Of a stretch of DNA of 64,000 bases, positions 33,649 to 43,430 are shown piece after piece. The stretch is from Sphingomonas glacialis. GTDB lineage: Bacteria; Pseudomonadota; Alphaproteobacteria; Sphingomonadales; Sphingomonadaceae. A model generated the notes under the pieces. It made no database searches and was not told the origin of the DNA. It saw nothing but the letters and a program-made list of their open reading frames with translations. The stretch spans positions 17,965 through 81,964 of the forward strand of contig NZ_RCZC01000013.1 in assembly GCF_006439055.1 (NCBI RefSeq), written 5' to 3'. Made by a program: the position numbers and the translations under genes. The stretch's first letter is position 1, and each line of letters opens with the position of its first letter.

Positions 33649-34685
33649 CGCCTTTGAAGCGCTTGCTGCGCGAGTATCAGGAGCGTGATGATCGCGAAAT
33701 ACACCACCGCCACGGTCGACCCGTAGGCGATATTCTCCTCACGCACGCCGCGCTGAATGGCATGGAACATCACGGTAGAGGTTCCGTTCTGCGGTCCGCC
33801 TTGGGTCATCACGTCAACCTGGGTGAACAACCCCAGCGCCGCAATCGCGGTGACAACCAGCACGAATGCGATTGTCTGCCGCAGGCCGGGGATGGTGACG
33901 TTCCAGAAGCGCTGCCACGCCGTCGCGCCATCGATCCGTGCCGCATCGTAGAGCTCCTGCGAAATGCCCTGCAGCCCGGCAAGGAAGATGAGCATCTGAA
34001 AGCCGGCGCCCTGCCACGCCGACATCAGCGCAATCGCCGGCATCGCCGTTGCTCGGCCTCCCAACCAGTTGACTGGGCCGATCGTGCCCAAGCTGAGCAG
34101 CGAGAGCAGCTTGTTAATCGAGCCTAAGTCGCGGTCGAAAAGGAAGGTCCAGACGATCGAGACCACCACCATCGACATCACCACCGGCGAGAAATAGACG
34201 GCGCGCAAGAAGGTCTGCCCGCGCAGACCTGCATTGACCAGCAACGCCAGAGCGAGTGCCATCGCACATTGCAATGGCACAACCATAAGTGCGAAGCCGA
34301 AGGTGTTGAGCAAGGATTCCAGGAACACCGGATCCTTTGCGAGGATCGTGACACGCTTTTGGCCCCAGCTAAAGTCAGAAAACGGCCGAAAACCGCGATG
34401 GACCGGATCCGCGCGCGTCACGTCCCGAACCCTTGCGAAAGCGGGCTTTCCCTGCACCCCCGGCTGCGGATCCTGCACTACATAGGAGATCGACAGCAGC
34501 CGTTCGTAATTGCGCCAGCCGACGAAACGGCCCGAATCCGTCGCAACCAGTCGCTGATCGGTAAAGGTCAATGCGAAAGCCAACAGGAACGGAATGATGA
34601 GGAATAGGGTCAGGCCGAACAGGGCCGGGCCAGACGACAGAAGGGCAATGCGGCGGCCATACGCGCGCTTCCGCGACTGTGTCAT
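33636..34685 (-). CDS. Sugar ABC transporter permease, MalF-like
   Basis: 349 residues, six spans with a periplasmic insert after the first span (about residues 60-110, rich in polar residues). The EAA loop is YDAARIDGATAWQRFWNVTI. It pairs with the MalG-like permease. The start overlaps the stop of the binding-protein gene by four bases (ATGA), a tight translational coupling. Confidence 0.92.
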   Translation of the reverse strand: MTQSRKRAYGRRIALLSSGPALFGLTLFLIIPFLLAFALTFTDQRLVATDSGRFVGWRNYERLLSISYVVQDPQPGVQGKPAFARVRDVTRADPVHRGFRPFSDFSWGQKRVTILAKDPVFLESLLNTFGFALMVVPLQCAMALALALLVNAGLRGQTFLRAVYFSPVVMSMVVVSIVWTFLFDRDLGSINKLLSLLSLGTIGPVNWLGGRATAMPAIALMSAWQGAGFQMLIFLAGLQGISQELYDAARIDGATAWQRFWNVTIPGLRQTIAFVLVVTAIAALGLFTQVDVMTQGGPQNGTSTVMFHAIQRGVREENIAYGSTVAVVYFAIITLLILAQQALQRRWSK

Positions 34686-35977
34686 TCACGCACCTTCCCG
34701 GGCTGCGGAGCGGGAGTGCTCCCGGCATCCGCGATCGCCTGATCGACCGCGTCGGTCGCGTCGTCGAGCGCATCATGTGGATCCTTGCCATCGGCAATAT
34801 TTTGCAAGGCGAAGAAGAAGCTGTTCGAGATCGCCGAGAAGGCGGGGGTCGCTGGACGCTGGCGCGCGAAACGCTGCATCAGATCGAAGAACGCACGACT
34901 TTTGCCGCCACGGCGGAAGTCGGTCGAGAGCGCCGCGCCTGCCTCGCTGACCGGGATCATCCCAGCATCGTCCGCCATCCGTGCGATCTCATCCGGACGG
35001 AGCAGAAAGCGCAAAAATGCCGCAGCCCCATTGGGGTGTGCGCACGTAGAGCTGATTGCCCACTGCCAGCTTCCGCCGCCGATCACTGTGCCGCGACCGA
35101 AATCGGGGGGCGGCAGGATCAGCAGATCGTCGCCCGCCGCCTTGCGGTAGTCGGGCGCCCACCAATTGCCGGTATAGGCCATGGCCGCACGCCCCGTCAC
35201 GAATGCGCGGTCGTCTGGCTCGCGCCGATCGACCAGCCCCCGGACGAATAGCGACTGAAACCATGTCCCGAATCTTTGCGCAGCCGGGCCGTTGAGGGCG
35301 CCATCGGCGTTCCTCATAGTCGCACGATCGACCAGATCGCCGCCAAAGCTCTGCAGCATGGGCGTAAAGGCGTAGGTCCACCAATCCGCCTTAGGGTCGC
35401 GCGTTGCCAGATCGAGGGGATATTTGTAGGCGCCGGTCGCCTTGAGCTTGCCCAGGATGTCGTCGAACTCAGCGAGCGACCACGGATGGTCGAGCGTCGG
35501 AATCCGTGCACCGATCCGATCAAGTGCGGAGCGCCTCGTGAAAATCGCGAGCCCGGCGTCGAACTGCCCGACCGAGTAAAGATGGCCCTGATAGCGCCCC
35601 TGCGCTGCGGGGTTCAGCTGCGCAACCACCGCTGCGGGGATTAAGCCGTCGAGCGGTCGGAGGTGCCCCGCTTGGACGAAGCTCGCGACCATTGGCTGAT
35701 CAACCGTCATCAGGCATGGCAATTGCCCGGCGAGCGAGGCCGCCACGATCGATTGCGTATAGCCGCCTTGAGGCAGCGACTGGGGCGTGATGTGCCACTT
35801 GGACTGCGACGCTTCGAAGCGCGCGATCGCGTATCGACCTGCCGATTCCTCCACGTCGCCCGCCTGGTGCCGCCATAGCGACAGGTCTATGCGCCCGTCC
35901 ACGCGGCGCTGATCGCTGCACCCGCCGAGCGCGAACAGCAGCGCTAGGCCCGCAGCAATTCCGCATCGCTTACCCAC
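34682..35977 (-). CDS. Extracellular sugar-binding lipoprotein of ABC importer
   Basis: 431 residues with a lipoprotein signal (LALLFALGGC, lipidated Cys20). The body is a CUT1 family solute-binding protein (SLWRHQAGDVEESAG; FTRRSALDRIGARIPTLDHP; GRAAMAYTGNWW). It binds the sugar in the periplasm and hands it to the permeases encoded directly downstream. It overlaps the ROK kinase gene by eight bases, so it is co-translated with the whole operon. Confidence 0.91.
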   Translation of the reverse strand: MGKRCGIAAGLALLFALGGCSDQRRVDGRIDLSLWRHQAGDVEESAGRYAIARFEASQSKWHITPQSLPQGGYTQSIVAASLAGQLPCLMTVDQPMVASFVQAGHLRPLDGLIPAAVVAQLNPAAQGRYQGHLYSVGQFDAGLAIFTRRSALDRIGARIPTLDHPWSLAEFDDILGKLKATGAYKYPLDLATRDPKADWWTYAFTPMLQSFGGDLVDRATMRNADGALNGPAAQRFGTWFQSLFVRGLVDRREPDDRAFVTGRAAMAYTGNWWAPDYRKAAGDDLLILPPPDFGRGTVIGGGSWQWAISSTCAHPNGAAAFLRFLLRPDEIARMADDAGMIPVSEAGAALSTDFRRGGKSRAFFDLMQRFARQRPATPAFSAISNSFFFALQNIADGKDPHDALDDATDAVDQAIADAGSTPAPQPGKVRE

Positions 35978-36881
35978 AGTGCGAATCCGCTATGAAATCA
36001 CGCGTAAGCGCAAGCGCGCCGAGCAGTCCGGCAGATGGCTCCTGCGCTGCCGGCGGGCAGATGAAAGTGGTGGGGTTAGCGCTGCAACGATCGAGCGCAT
36101 AATTGGCAGAAAGCTCGGCGAAGCGCACGCGAACCGCATCGTGCAGCGCGGGGTGCGCCATCACCCCTCCCCCAACGACGATGCGCTCTGGCCGCAGCAA
36201 ATACGTAAGGTTGACACAGAGCGAGGCCAGATAATGCGCTTGCATGGCCCACGCCGGATGGCCTTCGCCGAGCTCTTCTGCCGACTGCCCCCAACGTTCC
36301 GCGATGGCGGGGCCACACGCCAACCCTTCCAGGCAATCCGCGTGAAATGGACAGGAGCCTGCAAAATCGTCGCCGGAGGCGCGCGACACGCGAATATGCC
36401 CGGCTTCGGAGTGGCCGACCCCGCCCATCGGACGTCCTTGTTCGATTACGCCAACGCCGATACCGGTGCCGACCGTAACATAGCAAAGTCGGTCGAGCCC
36501 CTGCCCCGCACCGTAGCGTGCCTCCGCCAAGCCAGCACAATTCACGTCGGTATCGATCACGACCGGCGCGCGAACGACGCTGGCGATGCGACCACGTACG
36601 TCGACGCCCGACCAGCCCGGCTTCGGGGTGCTCGTCAGCCTTCCATATTTTGGTGACCCACGATCGAGATCGAGCGGTCCGAAGCTCGCCACGCCGCCGA
36701 TTAGGATCGGGCCGAGCATTTCGCGTTGACGGTCATAGAATGCCGCGACCGCGGCGAAGGTCTCGTCCGGCGCAGAGGTCGCGATCCGCTCCTGCGCCAG
36801 CACGCGCCCGTCCGCCGATGCGACCGCACAGAGGAACTTGGTGCCGCCGGCCTCAATGGCTGCAAACAGGTCATTTGACAT
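35970..36881 (-). CDS. ROK-family fructokinase
   Basis: 303 residues from MSNDLFAAIEAGGTKF; an ATG five codons upstream is an alternative. ROK features are AAIEAGGTKFLCAVA for ATP, DTDVNCAGLAEARYG, the GTGIGVGV motif, the catalytic GHIRV-region and a zinc site (GSCPFHADCLEGLACGP). EAGGTKF with this zinc cluster is characteristic of the YdhR/ScrK-type fructokinases, not glucokinases. It phosphorylates intracellular fructose released by the GH32 enzyme to feed central metabolism. Lies 78 bases after the TonB receptor, in the same transcript. Confidence 0.87.
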   Translation of the reverse strand: MSNDLFAAIEAGGTKFLCAVASADGRVLAQERIATSAPDETFAAVAAFYDRQREMLGPILIGGVASFGPLDLDRGSPKYGRLTSTPKPGWSGVDVRGRIASVVRAPVVIDTDVNCAGLAEARYGAGQGLDRLCYVTVGTGIGVGVIEQGRPMGGVGHSEAGHIRVSRASGDDFAGSCPFHADCLEGLACGPAIAERWGQSAEELGEGHPAWAMQAHYLASLCVNLTYLLRPERIVVGGGVMAHPALHDAVRVRFAELSANYALDRCSANPTTFICPPAAQEPSAGLLGALALTRDFIADSHCG

Positions 36882-36959
36882 CGAAGTGCAGTCCATTTTT
36901 TGGGGCCGGCAAGCCCCGTGTTTGCGACGCATCTAAGCGCTCCGCCGGCCCCGGATCGG

Positions 36960-39863
36960 TCAAAATTTGTAGTTCAGCATAAGCCGGGAGGTGCGTCCGA
37001 ACAGCGGCCGTGCGACGCCACGATTCCCGATACCATCGGGCGCCTTGAGGTCGAAGAATAGCGGATCGCCTTCGGTGAACGACAGCTGGTTGGTCAGGTT
37101 GGCAACATGCACCTGAAGCGACAGCCGCTTCGACACATCCCACAACGCGCCGGCATCGAGGATGTAATAGGCAGGATAGACCGTCACATTGATATCCTGC
37201 GATGTCGAATAGCGTGGCGATTCATGCTCGTAGCTACCGTACAACTTGACCGGCAGGTGCAACAGCGGACCCAGATCCCAGCGCGGACGAATGAAGATCC
37301 GCGTGGTCGCCTGGCGTGCCTCGCGCCGACCGTCCTGAGTGATCTGAGCAAACTGGTAGCTGGTCCCCACCTGATTGACGACCGTGTAACCCGAACCGTT
37401 GACCTTCGGATCCTGTAGCGTGACGTCAATGCCGACATCGAACCCCGGGATGAACGGGCGGATCGTCGCCTGAATTTCGGTCCCGTAGTTTGTCGTGCCG
37501 TAGGAATAGGGCTGATAGATGTTCGGGCAGGAAGTGATCGTCGACGTAGTGGCGACGGTGCCCCCCGCCGTGCACAGCGGCGAATTAATGTCCTGGTACG
37601 TATTGATCAGCGTTCGCGGCGTAAATTTGTTGTAGAAGCCCGCCACCGACGCATCGAAATAGCGCGACTGGAAACGCGCGCCACCCTCGTATTGGGTGAT
37701 GTGCTCGACGGCGCTACCAAGCGGCTGGCTTTGCGCAAAGGCGACGCCGTCGTTGAAGCTCGGCAAGCGGAACGACTGGGACGCGAGCGCATAGACCGCC
37801 AGGTTACGCTTGATCGAATAGTTGCCACCGATCGACCACCCATGGCCGTAATAGCGCTCCTTCAGATATTGCGGATCGCCCAGCGTCTGCGTCTGCGACA
37901 GAGCGCGATTGCCGGTGGTCGCCCCGTTAGGAAAGGACGTTACGCAACACGTGCGGTTTTGGTAGCGGATGTCGAGCTGCTCGGTTTCCCAACGAAAACC
38001 GGCGTCGATCTTCAGCTTGCGATCGAACAGCTCCCAATGATCGAGCACGTATCCGGCAAAGTTCTCGGCTCCGCCCGACGCCGCATTCCCAGAAAACGCT
38101 GGAAGAAAGCTGCCGTTGAGCGACAATGGCGCAACCTTGGCCCCTGCCGCGTTGACCAGATAGATGTCGACCAGCTCGGCTGGCGAGGCGAGCGTCGAGA
38201 CCGTCAGACTCTGTTGGAAATCATAGTTGTCATGATCGGTGCTGTGATAGCCGCCGACCGTGAGGCTGTGTTCGCCAAACAAAGTGAAGTCCTTCTGGAC
38301 CTGCAGATCCTGCGTCGCGCTTCGCAGCTTGGAATGCACGATCCACGGGATCTCGAAGCTTAGGTTGCTGCCGGCCGCGATTGGCTGGCCATTGCTGACG
38401 TTGAACGCCGCGAGGTGACCGCCAGGGCCAGCAATCGTTTGCTGGTTGCCATATTGTGCGCGCAACGCCTCGAAATTGGAGAAGCCTGCGGCATTGAGCG
38501 GATTGAGATATTGCGCTTGGAAGGCGGCCGGACTGAGCGCGTTAAAATAGCTTGCAAGGACGTTCCGATTGTATGCCGACGAATTGAGCGGCGTGCCTGA
38601 TGCTGACTGGAAATTGGCATCGAACGCCGGCTGCAGGAAGTCCCCGATGTATCGATCGTTGAGGAAGTTGGCGGCAGGCGCCGCGTCATTGCCGGCGAAG
38701 AGCGCATTGAAACCGCTCGATCCTTCCACGTAATTCGCATTCAGTGAGACGCGCCAACCCGAATCGAATTCCTTCGAGAATTTCGCCGCAAGCGTGACGA
38801 ATTCCGGGTGGATGCCGTCCCCAAGATCGGCCTTAGTGACACGGCCATCGTTGCTAATCTGCGTAACGTAGCGGTTGGACGGCGACAACAAAGTGCCGTT
38901 CCGAAAATTGATCCCTATCGGCTTCACGCTATCCGAATTGATGTAGATCGGATGGTCGACGGTCCCCGGGGTCGCAAAACCCGGAACCTCGATCGGCAGG
39001 TTGTTATACACCGCGGTGCGGTCGTTTAGATACGTCGCGTAGAGCGCGAGGTTGGTTTTGCCGTCATCGCTCTTGAAAGTCAGATTACCGCGGATCTGGC
39101 CCCCTCTGTCGGCGGTGTAGCCCGTGTCGCGTAAGCCGTCCGATCGGCGGTAGAAGCCGCCAACGGCGAAGTGCAGCTTGTCGGTAAGAGGTCCAGACAG
39201 GAACAGATCGTTGCGGACGAAGCCGTAATCGGCCACTTCCAGTTTATAACCGCCCGCCAGTTTGTCGCCGCCGGTCTTGGTGATGTAGTTGACGACGCCG
39301 CCGAGACCATTCGAATAGAGCGTGCCGCCCGGGCCACCCTTGATCGCCTCGACGCGGTCGGTCATCAGGTCTGGCGAGAAGAAGACGTCGCTGTTAGCGA
39401 ACGGAATGTCCGAATCCTGGAACACCGGCATACCATCGACGAGCTGAGGCGCGTAGCGGAAGCCGCTGCTCGGCAGCCCACGGACGGTGACGTTGTTGCT
39501 GCGCTCGCCCGCCGTACTCCCCTCGGCGAAAAAGCCTGGAATGTTGTTCAGCAGATCGGCGGTGCTGATCGGAGCGAGTTGCTGGATCTGCGCCTGCGTC
39601 AGCGTATTGATCGTAAAGGTGGTGTCGATCTTGCGAGACTTGTCCGCGACCCCGGTCACGATGATGTCATTCTGGTTCTGGCTGTCAGGCAATGCTGGGG
39701 CGGACGTCTGCGCCGGCGTTGCGTCGGCCGCGGTTACCGGCACAGTCGGTGACTGACCTTGGACCGGCGTTGCTTGTTGTGCGTACGCTCCAGCCGGCGC
39801 GAGGGCCGAAAGCGCAATACCGGATACTGTGACGAGGGCTGTCGCCCGCAAGTGCCTGATCAT
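36960..39863 (-). CDS. TonB-dependent outer-membrane receptor, fructan uptake
   Basis: 967 residues from the ATG after GGGAGGT; the longer frame has no ribosome site. The signal peptide (about 1-28) ends AGAYAQQ. The plug domain starts near NDIIVTGVADKSRKIDTTFT and contains SNNVTVRGLPSSGFRYAPQL, VEAIKGGPGGTLYSNGLGG; the rest is a 22-strand barrel ending in a C-terminal Phe (LMLNYKF). No STN domain, so it is a transporter without a sigma-regulator domain. As first gene of the fructan operon, with LacI operator sites upstream, it should import fructo-oligosaccharides made by the secreted GH32. Confidence 0.9.
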   Translation of the reverse strand: MIRHLRATALVTVSGIALSALAPAGAYAQQATPVQGQSPTVPVTAADATPAQTSAPALPDSQNQNDIIVTGVADKSRKIDTTFTINTLTQAQIQQLAPISTADLLNNIPGFFAEGSTAGERSNNVTVRGLPSSGFRYAPQLVDGMPVFQDSDIPFANSDVFFSPDLMTDRVEAIKGGPGGTLYSNGLGGVVNYITKTGGDKLAGGYKLEVADYGFVRNDLFLSGPLTDKLHFAVGGFYRRSDGLRDTGYTADRGGQIRGNLTFKSDDGKTNLALYATYLNDRTAVYNNLPIEVPGFATPGTVDHPIYINSDSVKPIGINFRNGTLLSPSNRYVTQISNDGRVTKADLGDGIHPEFVTLAAKFSKEFDSGWRVSLNANYVEGSSGFNALFAGNDAAPAANFLNDRYIGDFLQPAFDANFQSASGTPLNSSAYNRNVLASYFNALSPAAFQAQYLNPLNAAGFSNFEALRAQYGNQQTIAGPGGHLAAFNVSNGQPIAAGSNLSFEIPWIVHSKLRSATQDLQVQKDFTLFGEHSLTVGGYHSTDHDNYDFQQSLTVSTLASPAELVDIYLVNAAGAKVAPLSLNGSFLPAFSGNAASGGAENFAGYVLDHWELFDRKLKIDAGFRWETEQLDIRYQNRTCCVTSFPNGATTGNRALSQTQTLGDPQYLKERYYGHGWSIGGNYSIKRNLAVYALASQSFRLPSFNDGVAFAQSQPLGSAVEHITQYEGGARFQSRYFDASVAGFYNKFTPRTLINTYQDINSPLCTAGGTVATTSTITSCPNIYQPYSYGTTNYGTEIQATIRPFIPGFDVGIDVTLQDPKVNGSGYTVVNQVGTSYQFAQITQDGRREARQATTRIFIRPRWDLGPLLHLPVKLYGSYEHESPRYSTSQDINVTVYPAYYILDAGALWDVSKRLSLQVHVANLTNQLSFTEGDPLFFDLKAPDGIGNRGVARPLFGRTSRLMLNYKF

Positions 39864-39943
39864 CCTACCTCCCAATGGCCATCTTGTGCGGCCTGCTGAC
39901 GATTGTACGGGCTCGCTGGCTCGCAACGTCCATATCTCGCCAA

Positions 39944-39959
39944 TTGTCGACGTCGTCAA
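39944..39959. promoter_or_regulatory. Putative LacI operator, imperfect palindrome
   Basis: TTGTCGACGTCGTCAA is the same 16-base palindrome with one mismatch pair. It lies six bases from the perfect copy, between divergent TonB-receptor and LacI genes, so two operators can bind cooperatively. Confidence 0.75.
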
Positions 39960-39965
39960 TCCTTT

Positions 39966-39981
39966 TTGTCGACGTCGACAA
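39966..39981. promoter_or_regulatory. Putative LacI operator, perfect palindrome
   Basis: TTGTCGACGTCGACAA is a perfect 16-base palindrome with a central CG, as expected for a LacI/GalR site. Its neighbours are the divergent TonB-receptor and lacI genes. The same core occurs upstream of the secreted GH32 gene. Confidence 0.82.
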
Positions 39982-40069
39982 TTTGTCTTTGAATCGCTTG
40001 TACGTTGTACAAAGCGGCAGAGTTCGGTCAGGGTCTGATCCCGCTGAAACGGCGGAACGGAAGGGCGAC

Positions 40070-41077
40070 ATGGTTAGCATAAGAGACGTCGCAGCGCATG
40101 TCGGCGTATCCGATAAAACTGTATCCCGCGTCGCCAATAACGAGCCCAATGTCAGCGCCCGCACCAAGGCGCTGGTGGAGGCAGCGATCGCAACGCTCGG
40201 GTACGTCCCAAACATGGGCGCCAGGCTCGTTCGCACCAACCGGTCTGGTGTGATTGGGCTCATTTCCGATGTTGTGTCGACAACACCAAATTCCGTCGAC
40301 ATCATTCGCGGCATCCAGGATCGCGTCTCGACCGCAAAACAAAGCCTGCTGATCGCCAACACCGCTGGTGCGCCCGACGCCGAGCAGCGGATCTGGCGGA
40401 CCTTTCAGGAGCACCGGATCGATGGCGTTCTGTTCGCGACCATGTACCATCGCCGCGTGACCTTCGCGTCACGTCCCACAATCCCAACCGTGCTCGTCAA
40501 TTGCACCGCTGCCGACGAGCCGGGCATGCCTTCAGTTGTGCCCGACGATTATGAAGGGGGCTATGTCGCCGCCCTGCGCGCGTTGGACCAAGGCCATCGT
40601 AAGATAGGCTTCGTGACGCTTAACCCAAAGATCATCGCCGCAGAGCTTCGCGGCAAGGCGTTCATCGACGCGATGGCGTCGCGCGGCGTCGAGGTGCGGC
40701 CGGAATGGGTCCGCGCCGGATACCTCGGCGGCATCGGCGAAGAACAGTTGTGCGCCTATGATGTCGCACGCGACATGCTTCAGGCGGCGGATCGCCCGAC
40801 GGTCCTGCTAACGGGGAACGACCAGGTCGCCATGCAATGCCTGTTCGCTGCGCACTCGCTCGGGATGCGCGTTCCCGATGATCTTGCGATCATTGGGTTC
40901 GACGATTTTCAAATGATCTCGGCACAAGTTATCCCGCCGCTGACCACTGTCGCGCTGCCCTATTACGACATCGGCGTTCGCGCCGCTGACCGCCTGCTTG
41001 CAATCCTCGCTGGCGACGTATCGGAGGGAGGCGTCGAATGCCTTCCCTGTCCGATTGTCATACGCGCTTCAGGGTGA
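40070..41077 (+). CDS. LacI-family regulator of the fructan locus
   Basis: 335 residues from the ATG after GGAAGGGCG; the frame upstream runs through the operators and is rejected. The DNA-binding domain is textbook LacI (VSIRDVAAHVGVSDKTVSRV, then the hinge helix region LGYVPNMGARLVR). The C-terminal sugar-binding domain contains LLTGNDQVAMQ and IGFDDFQM. It probably represses the TonB operon, itself and the secreted GH32 through the 16-base palindromes, and is released by a sugar inducer. It is convergent with the secreted GH32 gene, and their ends overlap by nine bases. Confidence 0.92.
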   Translation: MVSIRDVAAHVGVSDKTVSRVANNEPNVSARTKALVEAAIATLGYVPNMGARLVRTNRSGVIGLISDVVSTTPNSVDIIRGIQDRVSTAKQSLLIANTAGAPDAEQRIWRTFQEHRIDGVLFATMYHRRVTFASRPTIPTVLVNCTAADEPGMPSVVPDDYEGGYVAALRALDQGHRKIGFVTLNPKIIAAELRGKAFIDAMASRGVEVRPEWVRAGYLGGIGEEQLCAYDVARDMLQAADRPTVLLTGNDQVAMQCLFAAHSLGMRVPDDLAIIGFDDFQMISAQVIPPLTTVALPYYDIGVRAADRLLAILAGDVSEGGVECLPCPIVIRASG

Positions 41078-43354
41078 ACCGGTCGAGCGCTCGCCGACGT
41101 CCGAGCTGAACTTTGCAGCGCGCAGCCGCCACCCTTGGTAGCGAACCGGCCCGTTCTGGCTTCCGATGACGCCAAATTTGGTGCTGTCGGCGCGCGACGG
41201 ATACAGCCTGAACGAGAAGGCAGCAGCGTCGTTGATGAAGACGTCGACCACAGAATGGTCCACGAATACGTGGAACGATCGCGGCCTGCCGAACGCCACC
41301 TCATCATAAGCGCCAGTCAAAAGCATCGGCCCCTCACTGGTCCCGGAAAGGCTCGATTTGCGCTTGTCGAGGGTAAGCTTGCGCGTTGCAGGGTCATAAA
41401 TCACTTGCGTGCTCTCGGCGCCATCGGGCGAGGTCGCTAGAATTAGACCGATCGGGCTACTTGAGGTCTTGTCGCCAAAGTCGACCTTATACTCGGCGCT
41501 GGCACCGAGATCGCCTATCATCTGATCGCCGACGAGCCCCTCGACGGCCCCCTCGAGCGTCCGAGCTGAGTCGCGGAGCGCGGCCAGCTTGGACAAAGGC
41601 GCTTGCCCCAGCGTCTTGCCGTCCCCTAGAAGCCGCCACTCTCGCGGCAGGCTAAACGTATGCGCCCAGCCGGCCTGCTTCTGGGCCTCGGTGGAACGGC
41701 GCTCGTCGACGATGCCGATACCGACAAGATTGCCCGCAGCATCACGATCCACCGTCGGGCTCAAATGTCCTGGGATCAAATCGAGGAACTTCGGCGCGAA
41801 CTGCTCGGGCGTGAAAGCTTTGCCGTCCCAAGCGCCGATCCAATAAACCGCGCGCGTCGTGGGATCGCCATATTTCGAGACAGCGCCGCCGATCGGATTG
41901 GCGAGCAGGATATATTTGCCCTGCCCGATTGGCTGGAAGACGGGCATCTCCCAGATATCCGAGCCAATATCCATCTTCTCGAACGGCGCAATCCGCGGCT
42001 GCTTCTTCCAGCCCTTGATGTCGTCGATGTCAGCGCAGCGATAATAGGCGACCCCGCCACCCTTCTCCGGCAGCGCAGCGCCGACGATCATCCGCCATTC
42101 CCCATCTTGCTGCCACACATACGGGTCGCGGAAGTCGCGCAAACCCGCCGCATTGATGATTGGCCCGCGCTTCTGCCACGTCCTGAGGTCTGGATCGGCG
42201 CTCAGCGCAACCGAAATTCCGGGATTAAACAGATCCGGACTATTGTTGACGCTGGTGTAGAAAGCATACGCAACACCCTTCGGCCCGGTCACCACGTCAC
42301 CCGACCAAATGCCCTTCATGTCGAAGCCGAACGTATCCGTCTGCAGGGTCGGCCACAAAGCGTCGGGCATATAACGCCACTTGACGAGGTCGCGACTGAC
42401 CATGTGGCCCCAATGCATCTCGGTCTTATACGGGCCGTTCGGCGTTCGCTGGTAGAACATGTGCCAACCGTCGTTGCGCCGGATTAGGCCATGCGGCTCG
42501 TTGGTCCAATTCGCGGATGGCATAGCGTGGTAGAGGGGGCGCTGGATATCGCCAGCAAAGCGGCTGGCGGGGACAGCAAGCGAGGCAGCGGCGTCAGAAG
42601 CCGGAACCGTTTCTGCCTGTTTCAGGATATCCTCGCGGGACAAGGTGCGATCAAACACTCGCACATCATCGAAAGCGGCGTTCAGTCCGTTGACAGAGAA
42701 TATGCCCATCGTTGCATCTTGCCAGCTGCGTGCGATCCGCAGGTCTCTAGGTGCAACGAGAAATGGCTTGCCCACCCCGGTTGCGACCTCGCCGACGCTC
42801 TTGCCGTCGAGGAACAGCCGAGCCACTCCCACCGCCGGGTCAAATGTCGCTGCCAGATGCGCCCAACGACCGAGGGGAAAGGGCGCGCTCGCAACGACGC
42901 GCTTGTTTCCGCGCGTTGTGGAAATGCGCAAACCCCAGCGCCCGTACATGTCGATGAACAGGTCAAAGCCGGCTTTAGCGGTTGCCTGGTTCAGAAAGGA
43001 CGCGGGCTTAAGGGAGGCGACAGGCACCTCGGCATCGGACGGATTGCTTTCCAGCGCGACCCAGGTTTCAATCGTAAAGCCGCGGTTGGGTGCAAGCGTG
43101 AGTGGCGCAATTACAGCACTAGAAAAGCCGTCGCTGCGCCACCCGCGGCCCCGGACACCGGACGTAAAATCCGGCTGGGAAAACTGCGTCTCGATGCGGA
43201 ATTCGGATTCCGTAGCCGGTGAGTCAAACGTGAGATCAAGGATTGGCCGCTGTTCGCCGGCGGAAGCTGCGTTCGCGGCCAACAGACCCGCGGCGAGCGT
43301 CGATGCGCGCGCGATCCGCAGCGCGCATTTCCATTCGGAACTTTTTTTAACCAC
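41069..43354 (-). CDS. Secreted LamG-GH32 fructan hydrolase with NEPHG active-site variant
   Basis: 761 residues from a GTG with GGAGGG just upstream; the frame upstream is open but lacks a ribosome site. A signal peptide (about 1-33) precedes a LamG/concanavalin-like domain (about 40-250, FTIETWVALES, YGRWGLRIS), probably for binding polysaccharide. The GH32 propeller follows (about 270-600) and a beta-sandwich ends the protein. The nucleophile motif is NWTNEPHGLI, so residue 286 is Glu where GH32 normally has Asp (NDPNG). Asp410 (FRDPYVW) and Glu469 (WEMPVF) are kept. It should act outside the cell to cut long fructans for TonB uptake. Confidence 0.88.
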   Translation of the reverse strand: MVKKSSEWKCALRIARASTLAAGLLAANAASAGEQRPILDLTFDSPATESEFRIETQFSQPDFTSGVRGRGWRSDGFSSAVIAPLTLAPNRGFTIETWVALESNPSDAEVPVASLKPASFLNQATAKAGFDLFIDMYGRWGLRISTTRGNKRVVASAPFPLGRWAHLAATFDPAVGVARLFLDGKSVGEVATGVGKPFLVAPRDLRIARSWQDATMGIFSVNGLNAAFDDVRVFDRTLSREDILKQAETVPASDAAASLAVPASRFAGDIQRPLYHAMPSANWTNEPHGLIRRNDGWHMFYQRTPNGPYKTEMHWGHMVSRDLVKWRYMPDALWPTLQTDTFGFDMKGIWSGDVVTGPKGVAYAFYTSVNNSPDLFNPGISVALSADPDLRTWQKRGPIINAAGLRDFRDPYVWQQDGEWRMIVGAALPEKGGGVAYYRCADIDDIKGWKKQPRIAPFEKMDIGSDIWEMPVFQPIGQGKYILLANPIGGAVSKYGDPTTRAVYWIGAWDGKAFTPEQFAPKFLDLIPGHLSPTVDRDAAGNLVGIGIVDERRSTEAQKQAGWAHTFSLPREWRLLGDGKTLGQAPLSKLAALRDSARTLEGAVEGLVGDQMIGDLGASAEYKVDFGDKTSSSPIGLILATSPDGAESTQVIYDPATRKLTLDKRKSSLSGTSEGPMLLTGAYDEVAFGRPRSFHVFVDHSVVDVFINDAAAFSFRLYPSRADSTKFGVIGSQNGPVRYQGWRLRAAKFSSDVGERSTGSP

Positions 43355-43430
43355 TGCCAACCCTCCGACGTCTCGGTCATTGCCGATAGTTGGGAACACG
43401 CTGCCGTACGCAACAGGCCCCCGTCAACGA

